From positions 8,433,450 through 8,497,449 of the forward strand of contig CM074187.1 of NCBI GenBank assembly GCA_037179385.1: DNA of 64,000 nt. Reading direction: 5' to 3'. Below the pieces are notes generated by a model, which saw only the letters and a program-made list of their open reading frames with translations, ran no database searches and had not been told where the DNA came from. Made by a program: the position numbers and the translations under genes. How positions within the stretch are numbered: the stretch's first letter is position 1; the number at the start of each line of letters is the position of its first letter. Shown piece after piece: positions 1-12,400 of the stretch. Source of the DNA: Holothuria scabra. Lineage: Eukaryota > Echinodermata > Holothuroidea > Aspidochirotida > Holothuriidae.

Positions 1-2796
1 TTCACTCGAAGTTTGCTAGCGAGATTCTTTCTTCTGGCTATTTATTTGAAAGAGTTCCACTAGGGAGCTGAAGGGTCGGGCATGCGCGGTGCAACTACAA
101 GGTCATTAAGTTTGAGAGCAAAGACCGGTCAGTCAGTCATCTCTGATGATATTTACGAGGAGAGTTGGGGACCCCCCCCCCAAAAAAAAGGAATATCTAA
201 AGTCATGAGTATACGTAGTCATATTACAATTCAAGGAAGTACAATAAACTTGAGTTGAGCGTGAGGTCACGATGTGATTTCACGTGAGTTCACCAGGTAG
301 ACCGGATTCGTCTGTAAGCCCCCCCCCCCCAAAAAAAAAGCCAAAGAAAAACAAAAAGCAGAAGAAAAAAGAACATGCATACACACTAACATTGACGGGC
401 ATATACACAAAAACATATTTGGGGTGGGGCTTTGTGTACGCCGTATCTTTGATAGTCATCTGCACACCACAATGTTACCGGTATATTTTGTTTATTCCAT
501 AGAGCAGGATAATATCCTATTATCCTTCTCTATGGTTTATTCCGCCTGTTATATTTTCAATTTGCCTGGGTTATTGGGCGGGGCAAGGCGATATTTTGTC
601 CCCAATTATTTCATTGGGGGCATTTCCACCCCTGCCCCCAGGATCGACGCCCTTGATATCAAAATAATCCAGCATAAGATCCTCATATGGACAAGGTCCA
701 AACAGCTCTCGTCCAAACAAAAAGCTTGTGCTTAAGTCGAGGGTGAGCATGGAAGTCGTGTAAAAGTGAAGGGATCAATGACTGGAACGAATCCATGCTT
801 TGGGAAAATTCCGGTTTGCCTGTTGGTTGAGATCAAATAATTAAGCATTCTGCAAAGCATTGACTGATTGATATTGCATGAAATGATAATGTAAGGAAAG
901 GTGTCTCACCTTAATAGGTATGTGTTAATTCCTCTTTCAAGATGTGTAAGTCTTAGAAATTATTGGCTCCAAAACTTGAAAATGAAGGAACTGACACTTT
1001 TACGTTTTAACTATTGTAATTTTGTAGCTGATCTCCAAATAGACTTTTCAATAGGCTATTGGCGTAAAAAGTGCATTAAATCGCACTCATTGCCCGCGTT
1101 TTTCGGACATTTGCTTTTAGATACCAGTTAGAGCAGTAAAATTGCCCAGATTAATACTTGTACACCATATTAAACGAAATACATCAACGAAGGAAGAAAC
1201 GGAAGCTAGTAATAGGGAAAGGAGACTAGAAATGGAAAGATCATTTTACATTCCTTCTCGGGCAAGAGATAGTTTCCTTACTCTATGGCAAAGAATCGAA
1301 AAAACGCAATTGTTTCTCTTGAAGAAATTCTGCTCTGAAAAATTTATGTCACCATGAGACACTTTAACTTCCCTCTAACCTAACCTAAAGGTTGATACGT
1401 TGTGTGTTAACATACATGCCTACCGTATATGTATCAAATAGCTACTGAATTTTAAGTCTTCTGCTAAATAAGTTTTTAATATTTGAGAGACGTTGGCCTA
1501 TTAAAAACAAATTAAGACAAATTAAGGACAAACTACTCCAAATTTTCTGTTTTTTACAAAGGGAACAAATAAAAGGTTTTCTTCCTTAGTGTTGGGGCAG
1601 TTAGCTCAGCCAGGGTTCGAGATTCCGGATTCGCTCCACAGTTGACACAAGAATATATGGAAAGTTTCTCAGATAGAAGTAAATGATTCGATGTTGATTT
1701 ATTTGATGTCTCGAGAATTTACAGATAATGAAAAAAATGAGAAAGACTACATGCTGGTATATTAGCCTGATACAGATACATGTTTACAAGTCAGTAGCGG
1801 TTTAACGAGTGTTGCAGGACACACCCCTTGAACTAAAACTAAATCTCAGGAAGTCTCCAACTATGGGATACGCATTCTGAATGGATGGAAGTGAGATGCC
1901 AACAGAATTGACCAGTTGCGGAAGGGTATGGAACTAGCCAGACTAAGTGTCGTGTGCAATGTCTAACTTTAATGTAAATGAGGGTATTGCACCATAACTA
2001 TCGAAGACAAAATGTGCCATAATAAATTTACACCACATTAGAATGGAACACACTTTTGCCCACCGCTTTCTTTATAAACTCCTTTCTTACCGTTAGCCTT
2101 GTTATACTTACGTTCACCCAATCTTCTATAGAAATGCATGATATGGCGTAGGCCTAGTCACAAATTAAACAAACTGACAAATTTTCGGGCCCTTTTTACA
2201 AATGCAAGTCATCTATGGCATTATTTGGCAAAAATTAAGCCCACAACTTTAGATATTTGTAACCCTGCTTTTAGTTCCTCTTGCGTTTTTTTGTTTTAAG
2301 GCATTGTTCTATGTGCTCACTGGCATATGACCCTGACAAATGAAATCAGAATACTGTAAAATGACGAAATTGAAGAAAATGGCGAGCAGTCGGCCAATAG
2401 GAAGCAAGCAGTGAGGCATTGTTTGATACATTCCCTCCCAGGAGTGACTTTTTCCCCCTCGCCAACAATATCGAGACTTGAAACTATAAATTCAGAAGCA
2501 ATACTGAATACATCTTCATTACAAGCTACCTTCGAGATTCAGCAATTTTCGTTTCTTAATCTGTTTCAGTTGTCAATCATTGCGTAAAAAGTTGTAACGC
2601 TCAGGTCCTTCCTGCTTGACCCAGCAAATGTAAGTTGGATGTTTTTCTTTTCTCTTTAGGCGATTTCTTTCTTTTATTCGGAAGCTTCACCAGTTTGCAA
2701 AACATATTTAAGCCGCAAGCAATAACACGACTATGGTTCTCATTTTTAAATGTTTTTAAAATCTCTCATAACAACAGAATAAGCTCAGTCTGGAAC
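1..2796. other. No gene recognised
   Basis: I see no convincing exon here. The stretch holds two runs of C immediately followed by A (about 171-188 and 319-341). It also has a short tRNA-like fragment near 1597-1630, with an A-box-like TTAGCTCAG and a B-box-like GGTTCGAGATTCC but too little between them for a tRNA. Short open frames lack splice signals and recognisable motifs. Confidence 0.5.
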
Positions 2797-3175
2797 ACTC
2801 TAAAATCAAAAGAGTGAACTTAGTCACTCTTTGATCGAGTGAAAAGCGTAAATTCACTCCATTAGAGTGATAATTCACTCCAAGAGGAGTGAAGTTCCCT
2901 CCAAAAAGAGTGAAATTCCTTTAAAACGAGCGAAGTTTCACTCTTGATGGAGTGCCCACAGTGATCGCTCTTAAAAAAAGAGCGATCATTGCAGGCACTC
3001 GTGAAAGAGTGAATTTCCCCTCTTCCTCTAGTGAATGTCACTCTTTTTGGAGCGAACTTCACTCTTCTTGGAGTGAACTTCACTCCTCTTGGAGTGAATT
3101 ATCACTCTAATGGAGTGAATTTACACTTTTCACTCGATCAAAGAGTGACTAAGTTCACTCTTTTGATCTTAGAGT
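2797..3175. repeat. Foldback (long inverted repeat) element
   Basis: The two ends are inverted copies of each other. Roughly the first 100 bases from 2797 match the reverse complement of the bases before 3175 with only about two mismatches. Both arms are built from a short motif, GAGTGAA or TTCACTC, repeated many times. A second perfect 11-bp hairpin sits near the centre (2962-2972 against 2978-2988, with a loop of five A). The four bases GAAC flank both sides and may be a target duplication, although the motif itself contains GAAC. The right arm has one extra sub-repeat. The minus-strand open frame across it is a by-product of the repeat. It is probably a non-autonomous foldback transposon; the superfamily is unknown. 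Confidence 0.85.
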
Positions 3176-3532
3176 GAACAACGCACGCCCTAACATGGGC
3201 AAAATGGATGCGTGTGGAAAATTCATTTCATATTTGTTTTTCAATAAGGCTACGTTAAAATTTCAGGTTGAAATCCCCTCTTTTAAAATGTCTTTACATT
3301 AATCCAGCTACTGTGATGTTCAGCAGTCTCGGACCACTTATTTCTCGACTTTGTGACAAACTGACAAAAGGTTACTAGGACTCTCTTAACTAAGCAAAGT
3401 ATGACTGAACAAGTGTAAGCATGTCCCTGTGACAGAAACCGGGTAGACGATGATTGGGGCCTCGAGGTCCCGCATTTCGTCTGTTTAGGCATTTTGGACC
3501 ACCTTTGTTAAAATGCCGGGAAACGAGGCTTT

Positions 3533-5058
3533 CATTTTCGTTTCGTTTCGTTTATTTTTCTAATTGAAATGCATGAACATATTTACATAAAAAGAATTAC
3601 AGAGAAATAAATGAAAGCGTATCAAAAGAAAAAATGGGACCAGATGGAGCTAAAAGCTTTTCCAGTCTGGTCCAAACCAGAGCTTTTCGTTTAAAAAAAA
3701 ATAATAAAACAATACAACAAGCATCTATGCAAGCATATAGAAAGTGCATATATTAAACGTATAAGGAGTTTAAGACTCATAATTATACATACATACATAC
3801 ATACATACATACATACATACATACATACATACATACATACATACATACATACATACATACATACATACATACATACATACATACATACATACATACATAC
3901 ATACATACATACATACATACATACATACATACATACATACATACAAGAAGCAGATTAGGAAAGATATAAGGAAAAAGATGTCTTTTAAAGTACTTCTTAA
4001 ACAAATTAATATTAGGGGAATATCGTAATTTAGTGTCAAGGGAATTCCACAGGTGCACACCATGACTTCTTACTTGAGAGTGGGCAAACATTGTTCAATT
4101 GAAAGGTTGTACCAGATTATCTCTTCCCCTTGTGGGATAATTATGATGGGTACTGTTTGGGAGGAAAAAAGAATTCAAATCATGGGGAAGCTGGTCATTG
4201 TAGTGTCTATATAGGGAGATGCCTAACTGGTATTTATAGTGGTCCTTTAAAGTGAGAATATTAAGGTTATAAAAATACGGAAGGGTGTGGGTGTAAGGTG
4301 GAACATTTGAAATTAAACGGACAGCCCGCTTTTGGAGAACAAAGAGTTTGTCAATGTAGCTTTGGGAGGAATCGCCCCAGAGTAAAATACAGTAAGATGA
4401 GGGACGATTAAAGAATTATAGATAGTTAACAAAATTTTACTGGGAAGAAGATGTCTTAATCTATTCATAACCCCAACCATTCAGGAAACAGATTTTGCGA
4501 CATTGTCTATGTGACTTTTCCAAGAAAGCTTACTGTCAATCGTAATACCTAAAAATTTTGCTAAATTACTATTCTTTATAATTGTTCCTTTAAAATTTAA
4601 GAAAAACTCATGATTATCCCTTTTGCTGTTGTCAAAAACCAGCAGTTTTGTTTTATTAATGTTTAACGATAACTTATTAGCAGCTGACAGTCAACCACAT
4701 AGTTTAATTCCAAAGATGCAACATGAAGGGCTTCTTTTACATTAGAATTGTGACGATAGACAGTAGTGTCATCAGCGAAAAGTACAAACTTAAGTAGCTT
4801 TGACGATTTATACACATCATTGATATATAGTATAAAAAGTAAAGGTCCCAAAATAGAGCCTTGTAGGACACCAACAGTAATTTCCCTGATATTAGAATCT
4901 TTACCTTTGTAACGGACAAATTGTTGCCTATTTGTTAGATAACTTGTAAACCAATTAAGTGCCACACCTCTTACTCCATACTTACATAATTTTTAAGTGA
5001 AATTCTATAATTAATAGTATCAAACGCTTTAGACAAATTTTCTTGAGCTATTGGGTCG
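3533..5058 (-). mobile_element. 5'-truncated CR1/Jockey-like LINE, reverse transcriptase 3' half
   Basis: On the minus strand from about 5058 the translation runs through SKAFDTINY, then GVLQGSILGPLLFILYIND, then FADDTTVY. These are reverse transcriptase motifs with the catalytic Asp pair. The frame shifts near 4675-4690 and continues with LGITIDSKLSW, the thumb-type LQKRAVRLI, and a C-terminal VHLWNSLD that is typical of CR1/Jockey-like LINEs. There are in-frame stops, so it is dead. The endonuclease domain is absent (5' truncation). After the ORF comes a tetranucleotide array (3785-3945), then a 3' UTR. The UTR ends, read on the minus strand, in AATAAA followed by three to four CGAAA units (3533-3556), a short-repeat tail seen in this LINE group. 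No clear target duplication was found. Confidence 0.85.
3785..3945. repeat. ATAC/TGTA microsatellite, about 40 units
   Basis: An apparently uninterrupted tetranucleotide array of about 161 bases. It lies between the end of the LINE reading frame and its 3' UTR, so it is part of that element. The long Met-Tyr-Val-Cys open frames in all three minus-strand phases are translations of this array, not proteins. Confidence 0.97.
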
Positions 5059-5957
5059 CTTCAATGATTAGCTCCCATTCTCCCACTTCAGAATTAGCTC
5101 AGCGGTTCATGTGTTATACTCGGTAAACTGTGATACTGACTGTCACAACTTTTCACAACTTCACAACAGATCGGTGCAAAATGTGAATTAATGTAATGTT
5201 AGCTGATGAGTGGTAAGGGATCTTGAGTTGTAGTTCCAGACAGAAAAAAGGGAGAGAGAGTTTCCAGTTGATTTAAAATGATTGTATTTGATGGTTTGGT
5301 TCCGCAAAAAGATGATTAAGTTGAATTAATTCGGCCGGCCTAATATTAATCAATATCTACAGCTCACTCATGTGCTATTTGTCTGAAGTCTTATGCACGA
5401 GTGTCCAGCTCGCAGGCTCGGTCTTGGGAACCTCGTTCGAGCTCCGAACATCTGCAGTCCCCTGATTGGTCAAAAGTTATGACGCAACAATGCAAATGAA
5501 TGTAATGATATAGATGACCAATGAGGAGGCTGCAAAGGGGGGAAATTGGCCACACCTCGAAAATATAGGTAACAGCGTACACGAGGAACTACGGCAATGT
5601 GATATGTCACGTCCACCGGTAACACGTGACGGGAAACAGGAAGAGCACTGGGAATCTAGAACAAAGGAAGGGGAGTTACTCGTAAACAGCAAGATGGCGT
5701 CTGCTAAAGGTCATGGAGAGTGCACCATACTACATGACAGTAATGAAATGAGAGTATGGTTGATGAAACTTATTTATTGAAACATTTCTGAAGTGAAATT
5801 TTATTTGTGATTCCTAAACTCATTCAATCAACTTCAAGTTGAGATATCGCAGTTCAATGCTCTTCCGAGCATCGAGACCCATCACTCTTCCATCATCAAT
5901 TGTTACTCTGTTATAGACAGGTTTTCTTCTTTTAGAGTGTTTTTTTCCTGAGAATTA
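5059..5957. other. No gene recognised
   Basis: There is a tRNA-like A-box (TTAGCTCAGCGGTTCA, near 5094) without a matching B-box, possibly a SINE head. The open frames at 5514-5780 (plus) and on the minus strand have no recognisable motif. Confidence 0.4.
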
Positions 5958-6205
5958 AAGGTTTAATCCTCTCGCCCCAAACAGTTTCAATTCTTCTATA
6001 ATCTACTAGCTTAAGCCTCTCCCAAAACTTTCTAAGCCTCATCCTCATCCATGCCCCGTCTCAATTGCTTTAGGGTGAGTAAACAAGACCCCGATTTGTA
6101 ATCAAAAGAGGGAGTTGCATTCATGCTGTGTAATAGGAGCCACAGAACTCTGTAACTTTTGAACTTTTGTCAATCAAAGGGCTCTGCCAATTGATAATTC
6201 CTGTG
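5958..6205 (-). mobile_element. TA-type MITE, family B, partial copy
   Basis: Begins TTA then AAGGTTTAATCCTCTCGCCC and shares its interior with the copies at 14234-14525 and 53186-53484. Shared blocks are the CCTCATCCTCATCCA stretch, the TTTAGGGTGA stretch, and the GTCAATCAAAG...GCCAATTG stretch. The far inverted end is missing or too diverged to place, so this copy looks truncated near 6205, about 100 bases before the hAT-like element. Confidence 0.65.
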
Positions 6206-6309
6206 GAAAAGTTCAAAAACTTTATTTCCTGGTAAGATACTCAAATAAAAATGGTACTTTGCGCTATTCCTTGTGATGTCATTGTTGTACTTCTCAAATT
6301 AAAATCTTT

Positions 6310-8878
6310 CAGAAGTGGCGCCAGCCGGGGGGGGGGGGGGGATGCCCCACGTCGGGGAACACTTCCCCCTCCCCCCTCCCGTCGGGGAATGTCGGCGGTT
6401 TCGTCGAGGAGGCCTAAAAATGGTAAAAAAAAATGAATAAATAAAAAAATTACAGGAATGAAATTACTCGATGAGTGATTTTGAACACATTTTTTGTTTT
6501 GAAATGCTATTTTAATACATATCGGAATCGATTTTCAATCACTTCTTGTTAGCTCTGATATACCTCATTTCATGTACCTTGTCCTGTCTCTAACTCCCCC
6601 CCCCCCCCCCCCCGTCGGGGAAGGACGGTACTTTTTCGGGGAGACCTAAAAATGAAAAACGTGAAGGACTGAAGTTACTGAATGGATGAACATGAACTAT
6701 TTTTTCTTTCGTAACGCTATTTTAATGCATATCTGAATCGGTTTTAATCACTTCTTACTAGCTCTTTTATCCCTCATTCCATCTATAGTTCGTGCGTGCA
6801 AGGTCATATCCCGTTGGGAAAGGCTGCCCTCCCCTGTTGTTGAGAAAATCCAATTTCGTCGGGAAACCTTCATCTACAACCTAATAAACTTAATTCACCC
6901 AGATGATCTTCTTGATTTTCCTTACAAGAAGACCATATTTTTTGGTTTTGTTTCGATTGTCTTATGGTCACTACCTTTGATGAACAGTAATGTTTTTTTC
7001 TAGTTTTTTCATATGTATATGTATAAAGTTTGTTGAACTTAATCTTGATGATGTGAAAAGTACACGTGAGAAATAAAATGAATTGAATTGAATTGAATAT
7101 TTTCAAGGAAACTCACAATTCCGAATTTTCCTTACAAAAACGGACCAGAGGTTGTTCATGTGCATGCAGTGCCCAATGGTCTGCCATCTGGCCTACCCCG
7201 ACAACCGAATTCTAGCAACGGTAATGAAAATCGGCCAGGCCGTTTTCAGCCACACGTGATGATAAACACCAGTGTGAGAATGTCTCCCCATAAGTCTGAC
7301 AGAAAATGCATTTGAAGCCACTTTGTAACCTGACACATTTTACGTTGGAAGGAGGATTATTTGAAGTCTGGACTTGGGGGAGTCACGTAGAACATTTCTT
7401 CTGTTTAGTGGACTTTGCAATTGAAAAGAACGAAGATTCATATAGAGTCAAAACATGAGTATGTTTTCAATTCCGTTGCATAGTACTCCCCCGAAAAGAA
7501 ACAAGACCATTACATCTAACTGTAGCAGTACCTTCTATCTGGTAATTTTCTTAGCAAGTTGGGTTTTTCTGTTGAAGTGAAAATTAACTTAAAAGGAAAG
7601 CTCAGATTACATCTGCTTCATTTCTAGTAACAAGTCTGGAAAATTCCATTTCCTGCTGTCCGGAAAAGGGGGGTGTAGATTTTTTTAACATTTTCTGTAC
7701 GCTCCGTGCCAATTTAGGTGGCGCTACGCTTAGATAGTATTTTTTTTGGAACAGATTACTTAACAGAACAACGCATGCTTGGAAGTTATTCTTCGTTTTG
7801 GGCAATATTATGGAGTGAAAATTTTATTTCGAAAGAAAGCCCAAATAATGACTGCTATGTTTCTAGTAAAGAGCCCGGAAAATGCCATTTCCTGCTGTCT
7901 TCAAATAATCTGTGTCCTCTGCTTAGTAGCTCGGGTAGGATTACATTTTTCGGACAAAAAAAAATCCTACCCCTCCCAAACTGAAACGCTCTCGTACGCC
8001 TATGTCAATATATAAAATATAAAACTTCAAATAAAAGGAAAGTGAAACTTTTTCCGCGGGAAAATCTTCCAATATGGTCCGAGTGCCTTAATCTGAAAGA
8101 GGATACTCAGTAACTCCAACAAAACTACAGATCACCCCTTACTTGATTTTTCTTATAAGAAGGTCAGATTCTTCCATAAAAACCCCAAAACCTGTCATAA
8201 ACTTCAAAAATTTTCTGCAAAATAAGCTTCGGATTGTTATAAGTGACAAAATTTTCCAATTTCGATGGATACTCCGTAAAAAAATAACCAAAGCCAACTC
8301 TGTAAATCACCCCGACATTCTACCAAATTTTGCTCTTCAAAGGCATATCACTTAATGAAAACCTAAATTTTTCACTTTACCCTTAAACAAAAACATAATT
8401 TCTTTCATTAAATTCCAACACTTCTCCAATATAATGAACTCTTAATTTTCAAATCTTCGTTCAAAAAATTGAAAACTTTTCGGGCAAAATTCCAGTCTCG
8501 TCCAAAAGTCTTAACACGTAGGCCTAGTACGATTAAATGCATAAACCCAAAAGAATTTCATCTGTCGCCTAAATGACGTTTTTGTTTTGACCATATGAAG
8601 GACAGATTTTTCAATAAACACCCCAAATTTCACTGGTCCTTACAAAAGCAAAGTTTCTTTCAAAAATTCTAAATTTTCTTTAAAATAAAGATTTTTTAGT
8701 ATTTTTTAAAAAGAAAGCCAAAAGGTTCGGCGCGCTACCCGCGCCTCAAATTATGCCAAGTCACGTCCCACCGGAACAAACTCATCGCTTTTGTTGGGGC
8801 CTTGAAATGTTGGCCCCCTGTCGGGGAGCTTGGTCCCCATGTCGGGCAAATCCTCAGGCTGGCGCCACCCCTGAACTG
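6310..8878. mobile_element. hAT-like non-autonomous DNA transposon
   Basis: The left end starts CAGAAGTGGCGCCAGCC. The reverse complement of the right end starts CAGTTCAGGGGTGGCGCC and continues AGCC. The core AGTGGCGCCAGCC / GGTGGCGCCAGCC is a terminal inverted repeat with a hAT-style CAG start. The 8 bases AAATCTTT flank both ends exactly (6302-6309 and 8879-8886), as expected of a hAT target duplication. No transposase frame is visible. The interior is made of diverged tandem blocks: a GTCGGGGAA unit at about 6375 and again near 6613; a CCATTTCCTGCTGTC unit near 7647 and near 7885; and a similar AT-rich unit near 8148 and near 8590. A LINE tail is embedded at 6880-7098. Confidence 0.75.
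6880..7098 (+). mobile_element. LINE 3' end with AATTG-repeat tail
   Basis: A 3' UTR-like stretch ends in AATAAAATG followed by about four AATTG units (7072-7098). This resembles the short-repeat tails of CR1/Rex-type LINEs. No coding part is attached. It lies inside the hAT-like element, so it inserted into it or was carried with it. The left boundary is approximate. Confidence 0.5.
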
Positions 8879-9180
8879 AAATCTTTGTATTTCTTTTCTT
8901 TTTGAAAGTTAATGCACATTTTATCGAGGTGAAATAGCACTCTGACTCTGATGGGGTGGTGTAATTAATAAAGCGTTCTCTTTGCAACATGCTATGCAAG
9001 CAAGCAGAAAGTGTTAAGGTCATGAAAACATATGAAATTTTAAAGTAAAACAAAGCAGGTAAAATGAGTTGTATTTCAGAAAAGTCACAATTTTTTGCGC
9101 AACGAACTAATTTGTTTAAAGTGAATAAATTTCAACATTTTATATCTCGTACTCAAAAATGCCATTTGAAGATGGGGACC

Positions 9181-9415
9181 CACTACATGGTCATGTGGTT
9201 AGAGCATCAGAATTGCAGTTGGGAGGTCGGGAGTTAGAGCCCTGGTCGGATCATACCGAAGACAATAAAAACGAAGCCTTCTGTCACTGTGATTAGTACT
9301 CAGTATAAGCGGTGGAGTAGGGAAACAAGCCATTGAGCAATAACTGAAAAAGGCCTTAGTGGGCTCGATTTGAACCAATCGGTTGGAAACAGGGGCTGTA
9401 AAACTCCATCTAACC
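9181..9415 (+). mobile_element. tRNA-derived SINE, copy 1
   Basis: The head has a tRNA-like A-box (GTGGTTAGAGCATCAG) and a degenerate B-box (GGGAGTTAGAGCCC) at normal tRNA spacing. The body contains GGAGTAGGGAAACAAGCC and ends GGTTGGAAACAGGGGCTG, then AACTCCATCTAACC. The same body occurs in five other places in the window in both orientations. It is a Pol III-type retroposon with no coding capacity. Confidence 0.8.
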
Positions 9416-12400
9416 TATGAACACGGGAGTTAGAGTGTTTGAAATTATTTTTCATGCAGTTTAATATATATATTTGTGATTTTTTTTACTCGAGGCACCT
9501 TTTAAGTCATGTTATTTGCTTTGGAACAAAAAATAGAGAGTTAGTGTATCACTTTTGCAATTAAAATTAGCATTTTATTACAAGCACACATCACTTTTAT
9601 ATTATTCGAGTGTACATCTGTGCTTTTCACTAGTGCGTCCCGTTCATCGCCTCGCGCATCGGAGAGTTATACCTGCTTGTATCAAATAAATTTGAACTCT
9701 CCATCTCCCCCCCCCCCCCCCGCCCGTGCTCGAGTAAAAAGGGATAAAATTTAAGGACACACTGATATGTATGAGATATTTGAGTGACGAGAAATTACTC
9801 AAGACCATAGTAAGATGAAGGGCATACACCATATGCTTATTGTTTGTGTGGATCGAACAAACTGAATGGGCTTTCGGGTGTAAGGTTGAACTGATATCCC
9901 ACTTAACGCAAGCTTTGAACCGACAAGCGCCCCTGGGCCAATCAAAAAGTGTTACACTATTTGAAAAACTTCAAGGGAAAATGTAACCCCGCCCTTCAAT
10001 TTAGATGGGGTAATTATACGTCTAGTAGCCCCTCCTATTTCGTGGATGACTCTTACGAATCATGTGACATATTTTTCTCACTCCACAATTGTGAAATTTG
10101 CAAACTTTCACAGATTCATGATTGGTTTACCTTGAATTTTACCATATTTAGAGAAATAACTAATTTGAGATTTAACTGCTGCTTTAAAATAACTTTTGGG
10201 AAGACTGCTTACCAGCCAATTATGCGTTTGCATCCTGCTATGGTGTCAATGATCCTACGTAGGGAGACATGCATCCCGCTGGAACCTTCAGTAATCCGTA
10301 TGGGTCTCACTACAAAATATCATCCTATTTTGAAGAAAAGGCTCGAAGCAAATACAAACCGGATTCGGCTAGAAGACAAGGTTTGAATGCAGATGTGGCA
10401 TTACCTTGCTGTTTACAGTCTAAGTTATAAATCTTACCTAAGTGTACTAAGTGTAGTGCAACTTGATCATACACATTTTCGAGCAATTTTTACATCAAAC
10501 TTGACATCTGGTGTTAATATAATTTTAATCTTATTTTTTTTTCAAGAAAATTTCAGAGGGCTGGGAAAAGGGGGCGTTGTGAAAAATTTTCAATCTACAG
10601 ATTTGCAGCATTAGACCTACTAAGTTTTTCACTTTTTGAAGAAAGTCCATGTTGATTTAAAAAGCTGTCATCAGGTGGGAACACACAAAAAACCAATCAA
10701 GTCTGTAGAGAATGCATGGTCAAGGATTAAAAGAATAGCTTTACTCTGTTTAAAGTTTCCCATGAAAGTCGTTGACCTACAGTTTTCCATGAAGTTGTCA
10801 CGGTTGAACTCATCTGTAAGGCAAATTAAAGTTTATTAGGTGCTGTATTTCCGATGTGCACGTGTTCCATTGAACACGGACAGCTGCCGCCCTGTTAATC
10901 CAGTTTTAATTGTTCTTTACCTTTTTTAAAGGTTAATGATTTGAAAAAGGGTGTGTTGAAATAAAAATGTCATGCTATCAGGAAAAGAATATAAATAGCA
11001 TTACCTTTAAACTTTTTCAAGAAAAATCTTAAAATGGTTGTTTTCAACATTTCTTCCATGGTGGAAAAAGAAAGCATACCAAAGAAGAGCGATATTAAGT
11101 CACGTATATCTTTATAAAAATCAGCATTACACAATATTGAAGGTCTTCATGAACGATGTTGCTGCCAAAGCTTAAAAGGGTAAAAAGGATGAACAAATGC
11201 TCAGCTAGCTACTAATTTAATCTTCTGTTGCGGTTTCTTTCATTTCATTCAGCGTCACTGCACACTGTGGGTGTCCAACCGGTGGCTTAACGACCGGCAG
11301 CAGCTCCCCAATTGGTCAAGACCTTGCTGAATTGGCAGACTTTGGTCGACTCACTCGGGCAGAGATTAGTATGCCCGGGTTGGGGATCTGGAGTCGGGCA
11401 AAAGACAGCATCCTTAGGGAAAGAGCCCCATGCAGACATGGTCACGGTGTGCACTGTGCAACATGGGTGACATTCGCATTCCAACCTGAAAACTGAGATA
11501 AAATCAGAATGGTTAATTTTAGAACTGGATGAATTCCTGTAAAACTAAATATTTGGATTCAATTGCTCAAAGTTCAAACTAAGCAATTTTAGCGTTCACA
11601 GAATAAAGGCAGCTGGTTACAGACCTATAGGCACAATTTCGCGAATATCCCAGACTAGTTAATACTTCATGGACTGAGAACTAAGTACTTTGTAAAATTC
11701 ATAAAAATAACCACGCATTCTACAAAATTTTTGTATCAAACAATTCATGATTGGGGTGAGGGGAGAGTAGATCTTTTCAAACTTTTTAGGGTACGGTCAA
11801 CCACGAATTTTGGAAACATGGCGCTAAGTTTATTGTAAGTATTAAAAGAAGGGTAAATTCTGCAGGAAAAGTTTAAATGTGGGAGGGGGGTGTTTTTTAG
11901 CTGCAACTGTAAAAAACAAAACACCTTTCCTAAATTTTAAAATTACCCATAATTCCATGGTTTTGAAATACAAAAACTACCTTATCTACATCGTAGGGCC
12001 GATAGAGTTTGAGAGGGGAAGCATAAGGTAGCATGCATTAATATTCGTGAAACTGGTATTTACGCACTATGGAGTATAATCATTACATAACCATAGAGCA
12101 GGATATAGCAGGATATAGGAACAAGAGTACGGGCTCTCAATGGCGCGTACGTAAATCGTCTGTGATTGCATGGAGACACGCCACGTTCACTCTGGGCATG
12201 ACTTGGGCAAAAGTCACGCGGGGGAGCGATCATGTGTGTACGAACTGTATGGCAGAAATCGATTCGCCCAATTCCTGCGACTTATTTGTCCTTGTAAAAT
12301 GTGTATTTCATCCTAAAAAGTGGCATAAGCTGTTCGATTTGACGCGTAAAGATATTTTCTAACTTTTCATGTCAACAGAAATGGTCGACGAGGGGCTGAA

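Noticed and set aside
1597..1630. Possible tRNA gene
   Set aside because: A-box and B-box are too close and there is no acceptor stem or anticodon arm; a SINE or tRNA relic at most.
2862..3083. Minus-strand 73-residue open frame
   Set aside because: By-product of the GAGTGAA sub-repeats in the foldback element.
3691..4091. Long minus-strand Met-Tyr-Val-Cys open frames
   Set aside because: Translation of the TGTA microsatellite in all three phases; only the upstream VHLWNSLD part is real LINE sequence.
9949..10386. 145-residue plus-strand open frame
   Set aside because: Unusually long for an AT-rich region, but it has no recognisable motif, no clear start or splice context and unremarkable composition. 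Left unassigned.
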